This document shows, one piece after another, positions 34,993 through 44,939 of a stretch of DNA of 64,000 nt (positions are counted from its first letter, which is position 1; every line of letters starts with the position of its first letter). The stretch comes from Natrarchaeobius halalkaliphilus (GTDB taxonomy: Archaea > Halobacteriota > Halobacteria > Halobacteriales > Natrialbaceae). The notes beneath the pieces are model-generated. The model searched no databases and was not told the origin of the DNA. It saw only the letters and a list, made by a program, of their open reading frames with translations. The translations under genes were made by a program, and so were the position numbers. The stretch spans positions 186,001 to 250,000 of the forward strand of contig NZ_REFY01000005.1 of assembly GCF_003841485.1 (NCBI RefSeq). Direction: 5' to 3'.

Positions 34993-35724
34993 ATGAACGA
35001 CGCGGACTGTTGCAAAGTCGGTACGCTTATCGGCAAGTATGATCTCGATTCGCCGCGAACAGCAGACGATTCTCTCGACGACTATCTCCTCTCTCGATGG
35101 CTCGGAGACGACGAGACGCAGTCTGTTGGCTACAGAACACTCACCGAGTGGTTCAACAAGCGGCTCCTGAAGAAAGCGTACGACGGCACCGGACGGAGCG
35201 CGATGGGGAACAGACTCGAAAGCGACTACGAAGCACTCACTGACGACGGGCTCGTGAAGATGGACACGATCGACGACCTCGAGGCCGACGGCATCGACGC
35301 CGAGGCGGTGCTCGACGATATGATCTCCTGGAGCACGATGCGAAATCACCTCAACGAGTGTCTCGACGAGAAAAAAGAGCGAGCGGAGGCCGAGACAAAC
35401 TGGGAGCTGACGAGCGTCGAAATCGCCTGCGATCAGACAAAACAGAAGGTCGAAAGCGCGCTGAACTCGCTCGTCTCGAAGGGAAAAATCGATGACGAGC
35501 AGGACCCGGACGTCGAGATAACGGTTCAGCTGTGCTGTACCAAGTGTCCGACTCGAGTGCCGTTCGACGTCGCGATGAACCGCGGATACGTGTGCGCCGA
35601 TCACCGCGCCGAGACGGAAGAAAAGGAGCAAGCCGTTATTCAGGTGAACGACCGCGACTCGGAAGAGACGTTCTATTGGGCGACGTCCGTTCCCCGCCAA
35701 CAGATGCCGTCGTTCGGCGTCTAA
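34993..35724 (+). CDS. rdfA: Rod-determining factor RdfA homologue
   Basis: 243 residues. The start MNDADCCKVGTLIGKYDL and the helix-turn-helix-like middle (TSVEIACDQTKQKVESALNSL) match haloarchaeal RdfA, which promotes rod shape in Haloferax. The C-terminal part has a CCTKC pair, a VCADH segment and an unusual C terminus ending PSFGV. In Haloferax, rdfA lies close to an SMC-like gene; here an SMC-like gene is 6 kb downstream, separated by a peptide ABC operon. Family assignment from memory of the N-terminal signature. Confidence 0.75.
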   Translation: MNDADCCKVGTLIGKYDLDSPRTADDSLDDYLLSRWLGDDETQSVGYRTLTEWFNKRLLKKAYDGTGRSAMGNRLESDYEALTDDGLVKMDTIDDLEADGIDAEAVLDDMISWSTMRNHLNECLDEKKERAEAETNWELTSVEIACDQTKQKVESALNSLVSKGKIDDEQDPDVEITVQLCCTKCPTRVPFDVAMNRGYVCADHRAETEEKEQAVIQVNDRDSEETFYWATSVPRQQMPSFGV

Positions 35725-35782
35725 GACGAGATCGAAATTACCTCTCGAATCGCTCGAATACGACGAATCCGTTCGGCAGTCA

Positions 35783-37941
35783 CTATCGCGATCGAACGCT
35801 CGAGTCGGCGCCATCGGACGGATCCGGACTCGAGTTCCGGTCGGCCACCTCGGTTGCGACGTGACAGGTCGATCGAACGGCACCGACGCGGACGGTCGGA
35901 GGGTCATCGGTCTCACACATCGGCTCCGCCCTCGGACAGCGACTGGCGAACGGACAGCCGGGTGAGCGCTCGAGCGGACTCGGTGGGTCACCCTCCAGTG
36001 GGCGAGCCGTCCGCGTTCCATCTATCGACGGGATCGCGTCGTACAATGCCTCGGTGTACGGATGGCCGGGGCGTTCGGACACCACCTCGGCTGGGCCTCG
36101 TTCCATCACCCGTCCGAGGTACATGACGAGTACGCGATCTGCGAGGTGCGTGACAACGTCGAGATGGTGTGAGATGACGATAACGGCCATCCCGAGACGA
36201 TCCTGCATTTTCATCAGGAGATTGAGAACCTTCGCTCGGATCGAGACGTCGAGACCGCTGACGGGTTCGTCGAGAACGATCAATCGAGGCGAGAGAGCGA
36301 TCGCGCGGGCGATCGTGACGCGCTGGAGCTGTCCGCCCGAAAGCTGATGTGCGTACCGATCTGCGTACTCGGCATGAAGATCGACGAGGTCGAGTAGCTC
36401 CGCGACGCGGCGTTGACAGCGATCGTCGTCCCATCCCGACTCACGAAGCGGCTCAGTGATCGCTTCCTGTGCCGTCAGGCGTGGGTTGATGCTCGAGCGT
36501 GCGTTCTGGAAGACGACGCCGACATCGGTTAGCTGCTCGTGGGTGCGCTCGTCGACGGTTCCGACGGTCGTTCCATCGAGGCGCACCTCACCATCGGTCG
36601 GCTCACACAACCCCGTGAGCAATCGGGCAAGCGTCGACTTCCCGCTCGCACTCTCACCGACGATTCCGACCGTCTCACCGGACTGGACCGCGAGATCGAC
36701 ACCGTCGACCGCCCGAAGCAGTCGCGGCCCATTCCACAGACGATCGAGCATCGAATCGGTCGTATCAAACGCTTTCGACACGCTCTCGAGTTCGACGACG
36801 GGGCCAGTGGGGGTCTCGTCCGTCTCGCCGTCGAACGCCGGCGATGGGTCCCGTTCGACCCTCAACGAGGCGGCCGCGGACGGCGTCTCGCGACAGCCGG
36901 ATCGGTCGAGCGTTCGACGAACGCGTTCTCTCTCGCCGCAGGCGACGCGGTGTCCGTCCTCGATGTCGACGGTCGGAGGATCGGTCGTCCGACACTCCGG
37001 AGTCGCGTGCTCACAGCGCGAGGCGAACGAGCACCCGGGTTCGGGACCGACCCGATCGTGAACGGTTCCGTCGATCGTCGGCAATCGTGATCGACGAGGA
37101 CTGTCCTGAATCAGACAGTCGAGCAGCCCTCGCGTGTACGGATGAGACGGGTCCTCGAGCACCCGATCGGTCGGTCCGGCTTCCACGACCGCTCCCCCGT
37201 AGAGGACCACGACGCGGTCACAGGTTTCGGCAACGACGCCGAGGTCGTGGGTGATCATCACCACCGCGGTGTCGAACGCCTCGCGGACGTCCCGTATTCG
37301 CGCCAGAATCTGTGCCTGCGTGGTTGTGTCGAGTGCGGTCGTCGGCTCGTCAGCCAGCAGAAGTCTCGGCGTCCCAGCCAGCGCGATCGCCAACATCACT
37401 CGCTGGCGCATTCCGCCGGAGAACTCGTGCGGATAGTCGTCGACCCGGTTTTCCGCATCCGCGATCCCGACCCGTTCCATCAGCGCCACCGCCCGTTCGC
37501 GGTATCCGGTCCACTCGGGTCGGCTGCGAAACGGTGGCATCCCCAGATACTCGAGCAACGATGGCTGGACGGCGATCCGCGAGCGTGCAGCGATTCGGCT
37601 ATCTGTTCACCGACGGAAAATACGGGGTTCAACGCGGTATCCGGGTCCTGAAATACCATCGAAAGCGACGTTCCGCGGAGCCTACGCCTGGTTTCGGGGC
37701 TCGCCTCGGTCAGTTCGGTCCCGTCGAACGTGATCGAACCGCCGACGATTTTGCCCGGGGACTCGAGACCGATAATCGATCTGGCGGTGACGGATTTTCC
37801 GCTTCCACTCTCACCGACGAGCCCGACGATTTCACCCTCTTCGACGCTGAATGAGGCACCGTCGACCGCGCGGACGGTCCCCTCGGACGTTCGAAAGTGC
37901 GTCTGTAGATTCTCGACCGAAAGGAGCGGGTCGGCCGTCAC
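35783..37941 (-). pseudogene. Tandem dipeptide ABC ATPase (DppD-DppF fusion) with a frameshift
   Basis: Two ATPase domains in one gene. The first starts at ATG 37941 ([12 protein letters not shown]) with Walker A GESGSGKS, then continues in a different frame from about 37558 ([10 protein letters not shown]) with signature FSGGMRQR and Walker B LLLADEP. The second has GESASGKS, LSGGQLQR and LIVLDEP. Each has a C-terminal oligopeptide-type Cys-rich motif (CSFASRC, CPFASRC). The frame changes once between about 37552 and 37607, equivalent to a 1-base deletion. Either the first ATPase is inactivated or the base call is wrong; everything else looks intact. Confidence 0.8.
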
Positions 37942-37943
37942 GA

Positions 37944-38846
37944 TCAGATCTCCTCCAGTTGCGATCGCTGGCGCGGATCGAGCACGTCCCGCAGCCCGTC
38001 ACCCAGCAGGTTGAATCCCAGAACGGTAAGAACGATGGCGACTCCCGGTGCGTTGACGATCCACCACGCACTTCGGAGATAGTCGCGCCCTCCGGCGATC
38101 ATCGTCCCCCACTCGGGCGCGGGGGGTTGGGCACCGAGTCCGATAAACGAGAGGCCCGCAGTCGCCAGCACCACCGTACCGAGGTTCAGCGTCGCGAGGA
38201 CGATCACCGTACCGAGAACGTTCGGAAGCAGGTGGCGTCGTGCGATCCGAGAGGTGGGCGTTCCAGCCAGTTTCGCGGCCTCGACGTACTCGCGTTCCGC
38301 GACCGAAAGAACGGTTGCGCGAACGACGCGGGCGTAGGTCGCCCAGCCGACGACGGCCAGTGCAAGCATGACGTTGCGCAGACTCGGTCCGAGGATACCC
38401 GCGACGACCAGTGCGAGAACGAGGCCCGGAAACGCAAGCTGAACATCGACCAGGCGCATCAGAAGTTCGTCGACCCAGCCACCGACGTAGCCCGCGAGCA
38501 GGCCAACGCCCGTCCCGACGACGACGCGGATCGTCGTTACCGCCAGTGCGATTCCGAGCGAAACCCGTGCGCCGTAGACCAGTCGAGTCAGGACGTCTCG
38601 ACCGAGCCGGTCGGTGCCGAGCGGATGGATCGGTGACGGCGACTGCAATCGGTTGGCGAGGTTCTGGGCTGTCGGATCGTACGGCGTCACGAGCGGACCG
38701 ACGATCGCAACGGTGGCGATCCCCGTAACGAGCAACACACCGACGAGCGTGAGGGGATTGTAACGCAGTTCGGAGACGACGATCTCGCGACCCGTCTTAC
38801 TCGGTGAGGAAGGATCAGTGGTCGACGTTCGAGTCTCGGAGTTCAC
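37944..38846 (-). CDS. Dipeptide/nickel-type ABC permease, DppC
   Basis: 300-residue permease with a long hydrophilic N terminus, the periplasmic [19 protein letters not shown] motif diagnostic of DppC/OppC, and the EAA loop ([16 protein letters not shown]). It overlaps the DppB gene by 4 bases and precedes the ATPase gene by 2 bases. Imports peptides or a related solute. Confidence 0.92.
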   Translation of the reverse strand: MNSETRTSTTDPSSPSKTGREIVVSELRYNPLTLVGVLLVTGIATVAIVGPLVTPYDPTAQNLANRLQSPSPIHPLGTDRLGRDVLTRLVYGARVSLGIALAVTTIRVVVGTGVGLLAGYVGGWVDELLMRLVDVQLAFPGLVLALVVAGILGPSLRNVMLALAVVGWATYARVVRATVLSVAEREYVEAAKLAGTPTSRIARRHLLPNVLGTVIVLATLNLGTVVLATAGLSFIGLGAQPPAPEWGTMIAGGRDYLRSAWWIVNAPGVAIVLTVLGFNLLGDGLRDVLDPRQRSQLEEI

Positions 38847-39793
38847 GTGCCGACACCTCCGAGGCGGATTCGTGGATCGAGATACCGGTACGAGAGATCG
38901 ACCAGTAGATTGGTCAGCACAAACGAAACCGCCGTAACGAGAACGACGCCCTGGACGACCGGATAATCCCGCGCGAAGATCGAATCCACGAGAAGGGTTC
39001 CGAGACCCGGCCGCTGAAACACGATCTCGACGACGACGGCCCCGTTCAAGACGAACCCGAATTGGAGGGCGACGACGGTGATGACCGGGAGCAACGCGTT
39101 CCGAAAGGCGTGTTTGTAGACGACGATCCGTTCCGACAATCCCTTCGCCCGGGTAACGTCGAGGTACTCCCGGTCGAGTTCCGCGAGCATCGACGTGCGG
39201 ACGAGCCGCGCGATGATGGCGGCCACGCCCGTGCCGAGGGTGACAGCCGGCAAGACGAGATGTGCGAGGCCACCGCTTCCGGAGACGGGAAACAGTCCGA
39301 GATGGAGCGAGAATCCGATAATGAGGAGATAGCCGAGCCAGAAATTCGGCATCGAAACGCCGACGAGAGCTCCGAACTGGCAGACGACGTCGAGACGTCC
39401 TCCCCGGTGGACCGCGCTCAACACGCCCGTCGGTATCGCGATGAGAAGCGCGATAGCCATGGCCGCAATCGCGAGCTCGACGGTCGCCGGCGCGTGCTGG
39501 ACGATCATCCCGTTCACCGACCGATCGCTGTAATACGACTGACCGAGATCGGCCTGGAGCGCGTCTCCGACCCAGTTAACGTACTGGTGCGGGATCGGTT
39601 CGTTCAGTCCGTGTTCGGCACGGAAGGCTTCGATTGCCTCCTGAGACGGCTGCTGGTCGGTCTGCTGTGAGAGGATGGTCTCCGCCGGATCGCCCGGAGT
39701 GAGGTAGATCAACCCGAACGTGAGGACGGAGACGCCCACGAGGACGACGGCGGCAGACATCAACCGATAGCCGAGATAGTTCGTGGAGATCAC
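38843..39793 (-). CDS. Dipeptide/nickel-type ABC permease, DppB
   Basis: 316-residue permease with the DppB start (RLMSAAVVLVGVSVLTFGL then TPGDPAETIL) and the EAA loop RAKGLSERIVVYKHAFRNALLP. It follows the binding-protein gene after 43 bp. Functional pairing with DppC at 37944 is certain from order and overlap. Confidence 0.93.
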   Translation of the reverse strand: MISTNYLGYRLMSAAVVLVGVSVLTFGLIYLTPGDPAETILSQQTDQQPSQEAIEAFRAEHGLNEPIPHQYVNWVGDALQADLGQSYYSDRSVNGMIVQHAPATVELAIAAMAIALLIAIPTGVLSAVHRGGRLDVVCQFGALVGVSMPNFWLGYLLIIGFSLHLGLFPVSGSGGLAHLVLPAVTLGTGVAAIIARLVRTSMLAELDREYLDVTRAKGLSERIVVYKHAFRNALLPVITVVALQFGFVLNGAVVVEIVFQRPGLGTLLVDSIFARDYPVVQGVVLVTAVSFVLTNLLVDLSYRYLDPRIRLGGVGT

Positions 39794-39836
39794 GGTCCGG
39801 TGGTCTCCACGAAATCGGGAACTCGACGATCGTCGG

Positions 39837-41471
39837 TCATCGCTCCTCCCTCGAGAGATCGGACCAGTCGACCATCTTGTCGATGGGGTGGGGATCGATC
39901 CCCTCGATTTCGGTGCGTGCGGCGATAACGTGAACTACGTGACATATGGGGAGACAAACGGCTTCCTCGACGAGTCGATGTTGGGCGTCACGATAGGCCG
40001 TCGCCGTGGTTTCGGCGTTCCGTGACTGGTAGGCGGTTTCGATCAGTTCGTCGACCGCTTTGCCGGGATTGGAGACGCCGGTTCCCTCGGCTTCGAACAG
40101 CTGAGCGTTGCTGACCCCCTCGGAGTGAAAGTTCTCGAACATGATGTAATCGGCCGCAGCGCTGTTTGATCCCGACGTCTGGAGGCCGAGGTGGGCGTTT
40201 CCCGCCTGGACGTACTCGTTGTAGGAGCCGGGGTCGACGACGGTGATGTCCGTCTCGACGCCGATTTCGGTGAACGCTCCCGCAACGGCTTCCGCGATCA
40301 GTTCGCCGCTGACGACGCTCGCGTTGACGGCGAGCACCAGCGGTTCGCCGTCGTAGTCCGATTGCTCGACCAGCTCGCGAGCGCGATCGAGGTCGCGGTC
40401 GTACGTCCGTAGCCCATCGTGGGCGCTCCAGTGAACGATCGGTGAGATGGGACCGCGCGCTGGATCGTCGATCCCTTCGAGGACGGTATCGACGAGTTCG
40501 GACTGGGAGACGGCGTAGTTGAGCGCTCGGCGTAATCGAGCGTCGTCGGTCGGCGGCCGATACAGGTTACACGGGAGGAACATCGTCCGTGACGACTGCT
40601 GGGTGAGCACCGACAGGGAGGGATCGTCCCGCATCGGTTCGACCCTGTTTCGAGGAGGATTGAAGATCACGTCGACGTCGTCGGACTCGAGCGAGAGCGC
40701 ACGGGTACTCGGATCCTCGATCACCTCGAACGAGAGGGGAACCTCGACGCCGTCCTGCCAGTAGTCCGCAAACGGGCTCGTCTCGACCGTGCTACCGCGG
40801 TCGACCGCCTCGATCGTGAGCGGTCCCGTCCCGATCGTTCCCAGATCGTCGGCGGTACTGTCAGGGTGCTGGACGCAGATCATGTTGTGTGCGATCGTGC
40901 CAGGAAAGGCGGGGAACGGCTCCGTATTGGTGAACTCGACGGTGTACTCGTCGACCGCGACCACGTTCTCGGGCTCGAGGTGCAGCCAGCCCGAGACGAA
41001 CTGACCCCGTTCGAAGAGGCGTTCGAACGACCAGACGACGTCCGTCGCGGTCATTTCCTCGCCGTTGTGAAAGGAGACGTTCTCGCGCAGCGTAACCGAC
41101 CAGGTCGTCTCGTCGACGGCCTCCCACCCGGTGGCGAGCCACGGTGTCGGCTCCATCGACTCGGTCGCCCAGATCAGCGGTTCGACGACCTTCGTGAAAT
41201 ACGGTGTTACGTAGCCGTAGGTGTCCCACGAGTCGGCAGTCGGGTCGTCTTCGAGTGCGATAGAGACGGACGAGTTGTCGTCCGGCCGGCCGGACGAATC
41301 AGAGAGACAGCCTCCGACAGCCGCCACACCACCACTGACCGCGCCTGCGAGCATCGACCGTCGAGAGAGCATTGGCTTCGACCGAACCGAACGGGGATCT
41401 GTCGGCGAACGCGGCTGGTTCGATGACGGGGCTGTACGATCGTCGTGAAGAGTCGTCGGGACCAATTTCAT
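39837..41471 (-). CDS. Dipeptide-type ABC substrate-binding lipoprotein (SBP_bac_5)
   Basis: Extracellular binding protein of family 5. A twin-arginine signal SRRSMLAGAVSG is followed by a GGC lipobox (AAVGGC). The SBP_5 signature SFHNGEEMTATDVVWSFERL is near residue 145. The ATG at 41471 gives an n-region of about 33 residues before SRR; the internal ATG at 41372 (MLSRRS) is an equally plausible start giving 511 residues. First gene of the operon. Confidence 0.9.
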   Translation of the reverse strand: MKLVPTTLHDDRTAPSSNQPRSPTDPRSVRSKPMLSRRSMLAGAVSGGVAAVGGCLSDSSGRPDDNSSVSIALEDDPTADSWDTYGYVTPYFTKVVEPLIWATESMEPTPWLATGWEAVDETTWSVTLRENVSFHNGEEMTATDVVWSFERLFERGQFVSGWLHLEPENVVAVDEYTVEFTNTEPFPAFPGTIAHNMICVQHPDSTADDLGTIGTGPLTIEAVDRGSTVETSPFADYWQDGVEVPLSFEVIEDPSTRALSLESDDVDVIFNPPRNRVEPMRDDPSLSVLTQQSSRTMFLPCNLYRPPTDDARLRRALNYAVSQSELVDTVLEGIDDPARGPISPIVHWSAHDGLRTYDRDLDRARELVEQSDYDGEPLVLAVNASVVSGELIAEAVAGAFTEIGVETDITVVDPGSYNEYVQAGNAHLGLQTSGSNSAAADYIMFENFHSEGVSNAQLFEAEGTGVSNPGKAVDELIETAYQSRNAETTATAYRDAQHRLVEEAVCLPICHVVHVIAARTEIEGIDPHPIDKMVDWSDLSREER

Positions 41472-41679
41472 ACAAGTTGAATTTAGTTACTGAAATCTAG
41501 TTTGTTAATATTGCGATTCGATTCCGCCGGTCGGTCGCCGTCGAACCGATGTCTCGGGACGAACCAGCGACCAGACGGGCGAGTACGACCAGCAGCCGGT
41601 ACAGCCGACTGCTGGCGACGACGGCGATCAGGACACCCACAGACCGCACATTTATGCGAGTCGACACTCGACTGAACGT

Positions 41680-43461
41680 ATGAGCTGGACGCTGAATATC
41701 GATCATATTGCAGGTATTCTGGACGGAAGCGCGGAAATCGAACCGGGGTTGAACGCGGTGAGAGCCGAGAATTGGCAGGGAAAATCGAGTTTCATCATGG
41801 CCGTCGAAGCCGCGATGGGAACGAAAACGCCGCTGACCGAGAACGCCTCGTCGGGCGAAGTCGTCCTCGAGACCGGATCGGAGGAGATATCGGTCTCGTT
41901 TGCCGAACGGAACGGAGCCGTCACCAGACAGGGGACACCGTATCTCGAGAGCGAGTACGATCGAACCTGTGCGGAGCTGTACGCGTTTCTCGACGAGTCG
42001 AATCCGATCCGACGGGCCGTGCGAAACGAAGAGAACCTAGAAGAGCTGCTGACGAAGCCGCTCGATCTCGAGAATATCGACAACCAGATCGCCGAGTTGA
42101 AAGCCGAACGGAACGCGGTCGAATCCGAGCTGGCTCAGGCGAAATCGGCGGCCAAAGAGTTGGTTTCGGCCGAAGAAGAGCTCACGAGACTCGAGGACGA
42201 ACTGGCCTCACTCGAGGACGAACGAGAGGGACTTTCCGAACCCGACACGAACGATGTCGGCCGCGACGACCTGAGCGACGCGCGGACGGAACGGGAGACC
42301 CTCCGCAGTCAGATCGACAGGATCGAATCGAGCATCGGTCGGATCGAAGGAAAGCTCGACGAACAGCGAGCCGAACGCGACGAACTCGAACTCCCCGCGG
42401 AGGAATCACCGGAAACGGACGTACAAGAGCTTCAAGAGCGCCTCCAGCAGACGAGGACCGACATCGAACTCCTGCGGTCGGTCTACACGGCGAACAAGCG
42501 GGTGCTCGACGAGAACCGGCTCGAACTCCTCGCTGACGTCGACCGGGGGATTCTCGACGACGCGTTCGACTGCTGGGTCTGTGGCGGAACGACCGACGAG
42601 GAAGCGGTCGAACACTCCCTCGAACTGTTGCAGTACCGGATCACCGAACTTCAGGACGACGCAGCCGAGCTAGAAGAGCGAGTTCGGACCGTCGAACAGG
42701 CACGTACCGAGCGGAGAAAGGCACAGCGTCGAGCGAAAACGCTCGACTCCGAGATCGAATCGCTCGAGACGAAACTCGCGGATCGTCGGGACACGCTCGA
42801 GCAAAAGCGAGAATCACTCGAGTCGACGGAGGGCCGTATCGAAGAACTCCAGGAGTCCGTGACCGAAACGGAAGACAGGGTCACGGAACTCGAAAGCGAA
42901 ATCAAATACACGAAATCGAAGATTTCGGACACCGAGGACCGAATCGAGACGCTCGAGAACCGGGCCGACCAGCGATCGACGCTCGAGGACGAACGCGAGT
43001 CGCTGTCTGAAGAGATCGCCCAGCTCAGGTCCCGGAGAGAGGAGATGAAAGCGAAGACGCGAGAAGCGTTCAGCGAGTCCATCAGCGACATCATCGACCG
43101 CTTCGATACCAGCTACGAGAGCGCGCGACTGACGTCGGCGTTCGATCTGGTCGTCGCCCGAGACGGCCGCGAAGTCTCGCTCGAAGCGTTGAGCGAGGGC
43201 GAAGTCGTCCTGCTGGGTCTCGTCGCCGCACTCGCGGGGTACGAGGCCTACGACGTCGACGAGCGCGTTCCCGTCATCTTGGTCGACAGCCTCGGCGGGC
43301 TGACCGACAAGAACCTCCACCTCCTCGTCGAATACCTGCGCGAACGCAGCGAACGAGTCGTCTGTACGGCCTATCCCGAACAGTCGTCGTTCGACGGCAG
43401 CGAGATCGATCCGACCTCGTGGACGGTCGTCTCCGACGAGTCGGTCCGGATCGAGCCCTGA
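41680..43461 (+). CDS. Archaea-specific SMC-related (Sph-like) coiled-coil ATPase
   Basis: 593 residues. The N-terminal head has a Walker A variant ENWQGKSSF (about 30-38). Two long coiled coils (about 130-265 and 310-480) flank a hook CWVCGG at 298-303, resembling the Rad50 zinc hook. The C-terminal head has signature LSEGEVVLL and Walker B VPVILVDSLGG. The start MSWTLNIDHIAGI is the hallmark of this haloarchaeal group. TATA-like CATTTATGC is about 30 bp upstream. Likely acts in chromosome structure or cell shape with RdfA; inference from family context. Confidence 0.85.
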   Translation: MSWTLNIDHIAGILDGSAEIEPGLNAVRAENWQGKSSFIMAVEAAMGTKTPLTENASSGEVVLETGSEEISVSFAERNGAVTRQGTPYLESEYDRTCAELYAFLDESNPIRRAVRNEENLEELLTKPLDLENIDNQIAELKAERNAVESELAQAKSAAKELVSAEEELTRLEDELASLEDEREGLSEPDTNDVGRDDLSDARTERETLRSQIDRIESSIGRIEGKLDEQRAERDELELPAEESPETDVQELQERLQQTRTDIELLRSVYTANKRVLDENRLELLADVDRGILDDAFDCWVCGGTTDEEAVEHSLELLQYRITELQDDAAELEERVRTVEQARTERRKAQRRAKTLDSEIESLETKLADRRDTLEQKRESLESTEGRIEELQESVTETEDRVTELESEIKYTKSKISDTEDRIETLENRADQRSTLEDERESLSEEIAQLRSRREEMKAKTREAFSESISDIIDRFDTSYESARLTSAFDLVVARDGREVSLEALSEGEVVLLGLVAALAGYEAYDVDERVPVILVDSLGGLTDKNLHLLVEYLRERSERVVCTAYPEQSSFDGSEIDPTSWTVVSDESVRIEP

Positions 43462-43610
43462 CGGTGGATTCGCCTCGCGGTTGAGCTGCAATCGAGGGCA
43501 CTAACCCTCTTTTGCTCACGGCTTCGCCGTTCGAACGGTCCGTGAAACCGGGTTCGATGCGAGCGAACGTATCGGAGAAGAACCGGATTGGAAATCGATC
43601 GGTGAGCGGA

Positions 43611-44057
43611 TCAGTTGTCGAACGTCATTCCGTATCCCCACTCCTCGAGTTCCAGTTCCACCTCGTCGAGGTGCTCGAGTCCGACCTTGACGAGCGCCTC
43701 CCGGAGATCGGTCAGGGAAACGTCGTCGTCGAAGCGATCCTCGAGCTCCCGAAGGACATCGCGCTCTGCACCCTTCGTCTCCTCGTGGAGGAACAGGGGG
43801 ACGCGGTCGCGACCGTCCTGGACGCCGTCGCGTCGAAACTTGTAGGGGATCCGTATCTGTGGCTGATCGGCGGATCGAGACGTTCCGACCGGACTCGAGG
43901 ACCCGGCGTTCGCGTCGGTCGACTCGGTCGGCTCGACCGTATCGGCCGTGACACCGTCGCTCGAGTCACGCTCTGAGGGTGGGTCGGCGTCCGGGTTCGA
44001 CGTGGTCGCGTCGTCGGCGAACGGATCCTCACCCGCGCCCTCTTTCATGCCAGTCAT
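43611..44057 (-). CDS. Acidic partition-operon partner downstream of parA
   Basis: 148 residues; the start (ATG 44057) overlaps the parA stop. The first 80 residues are low-complexity Ser/Thr/Asp. The C-terminal half is structured (RIPYKFRRDGVQDGRDRVPL, then an acidic helical tail). It has no recognisable ParB nuclease or HTH. Proteins like this accompany ParA on haloarchaeal replicons and could be the centromere binder for the repeat array at 44940. Not proven. Confidence 0.7.
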   Translation of the reverse strand: MTGMKEGAGEDPFADDATTSNPDADPPSERDSSDGVTADTVEPTESTDANAGSSSPVGTSRSADQPQIRIPYKFRRDGVQDGRDRVPLFLHEETKGAERDVLRELEDRFDDDVSLTDLREALVKVGLEHLDEVELELEEWGYGMTFDN

Positions 44058-44929
44058 GCAGAAACCACCTCGGGTTCGAGTTCGCCGGGTTCGGGTGGGT
44101 TCGGAGCCTCGAGATCGACCGACGATTCCAGGTGGCGCGCGATGCGGTCGAACTGGGCGAGCGTCTCGAGTTCGTACTCGCGTCGACGCTCGCGATGGTC
44201 GCGGACGTACCGAAACGCAGAGCACTGTTGCATCCAACAGCCCTCCATCAGCGACGCGCGTTCACCGATAACCTCCGGAACGGGGTACTCGATCTCGTCG
44301 AGGATCGTTCGCTGGTCCCGCGTGTTCTTGAACCCGATCGGGATCGCGGCGAGGACGCCGACTTCGACGTCGAGTTGGTCCTCGAGTCCGGCGACGAGCG
44401 ATTCCAGTCCCTCGACTGCGGCTCTGCCTTTCGCGCTCGGTTCGACGGGAATCGCGAGCGACCGCGTGGCGTGGATCGCGTTGTAGAGATGGGGTCCTTC
44501 GGTCGCCGGCGGGTCACAGATGAGGACGTCGTAGGTTTCGGGGACGCCGGCCTCCCGGAGAACGCGGAGCAACTGGGCGTGCATGCCGAACGCTTCGCCC
44601 ATCGCTTCGGCCTGGTCTTTCTCTCGCTGGAGGTACTCGGTGAGATCGGAGAGCATGTTGTGTTCGGGGACGATGTCGACTCCCTCGACGGTGCGAACGA
44701 GATCGTCGAACTCGCCTTTCGGTCGACGGATCATGTGCCGCACCAGATTGTCGACCGACTCCGTTCGATCGTCGTCGACGCCGAAGAGGCGCGAGAGGTC
44801 CCCGTCCTGAGGGTCGAGCGGGATAACGAGGGGTTTGAGCCCCGCTCGAGCGTGTGCAACGGCCAGATTCGCCGCCGTCGTCGTCTTCCCGACACCGCCA
44901 GCCTCGCTGTACGTCGAGTACGCTAACAT
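44054..44929 (-). CDS. parA: ParA/Soj-family partition ATPase
   Basis: 292 residues from the ATG at 44929 (MLAYSTYSEAGGVGKTT). Upstream residues of the longer frame belong to the repeat region. Walker A GGVGKTT is present, but the signature lysine of the deviant motif (KGGxGKT) is Ala here. Switch and DxD-type motifs are seen in LDPQDGDLSRLFG and LICDPPATEG. The repeat array begins 11 bp upstream of its start. Confidence 0.9.
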   Translation of the reverse strand: MLAYSTYSEAGGVGKTTTAANLAVAHARAGLKPLVIPLDPQDGDLSRLFGVDDDRTESVDNLVRHMIRRPKGEFDDLVRTVEGVDIVPEHNMLSDLTEYLQREKDQAEAMGEAFGMHAQLLRVLREAGVPETYDVLICDPPATEGPHLYNAIHATRSLAIPVEPSAKGRAAVEGLESLVAGLEDQLDVEVGVLAAIPIGFKNTRDQRTILDEIEYPVPEVIGERASLMEGCWMQQCSAFRYVRDHRERRREYELETLAQFDRIARHLESSVDLEAPNPPEPGELEPEVVSA

Positions 44930-44939
44930 ACCCACACCA

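Noticed and set aside
34809-35042. 77-residue frame MARIIYDPNN upstream of rdfA
   Set aside because: Overlaps the start of rdfA in another frame and has no recognisable motif.
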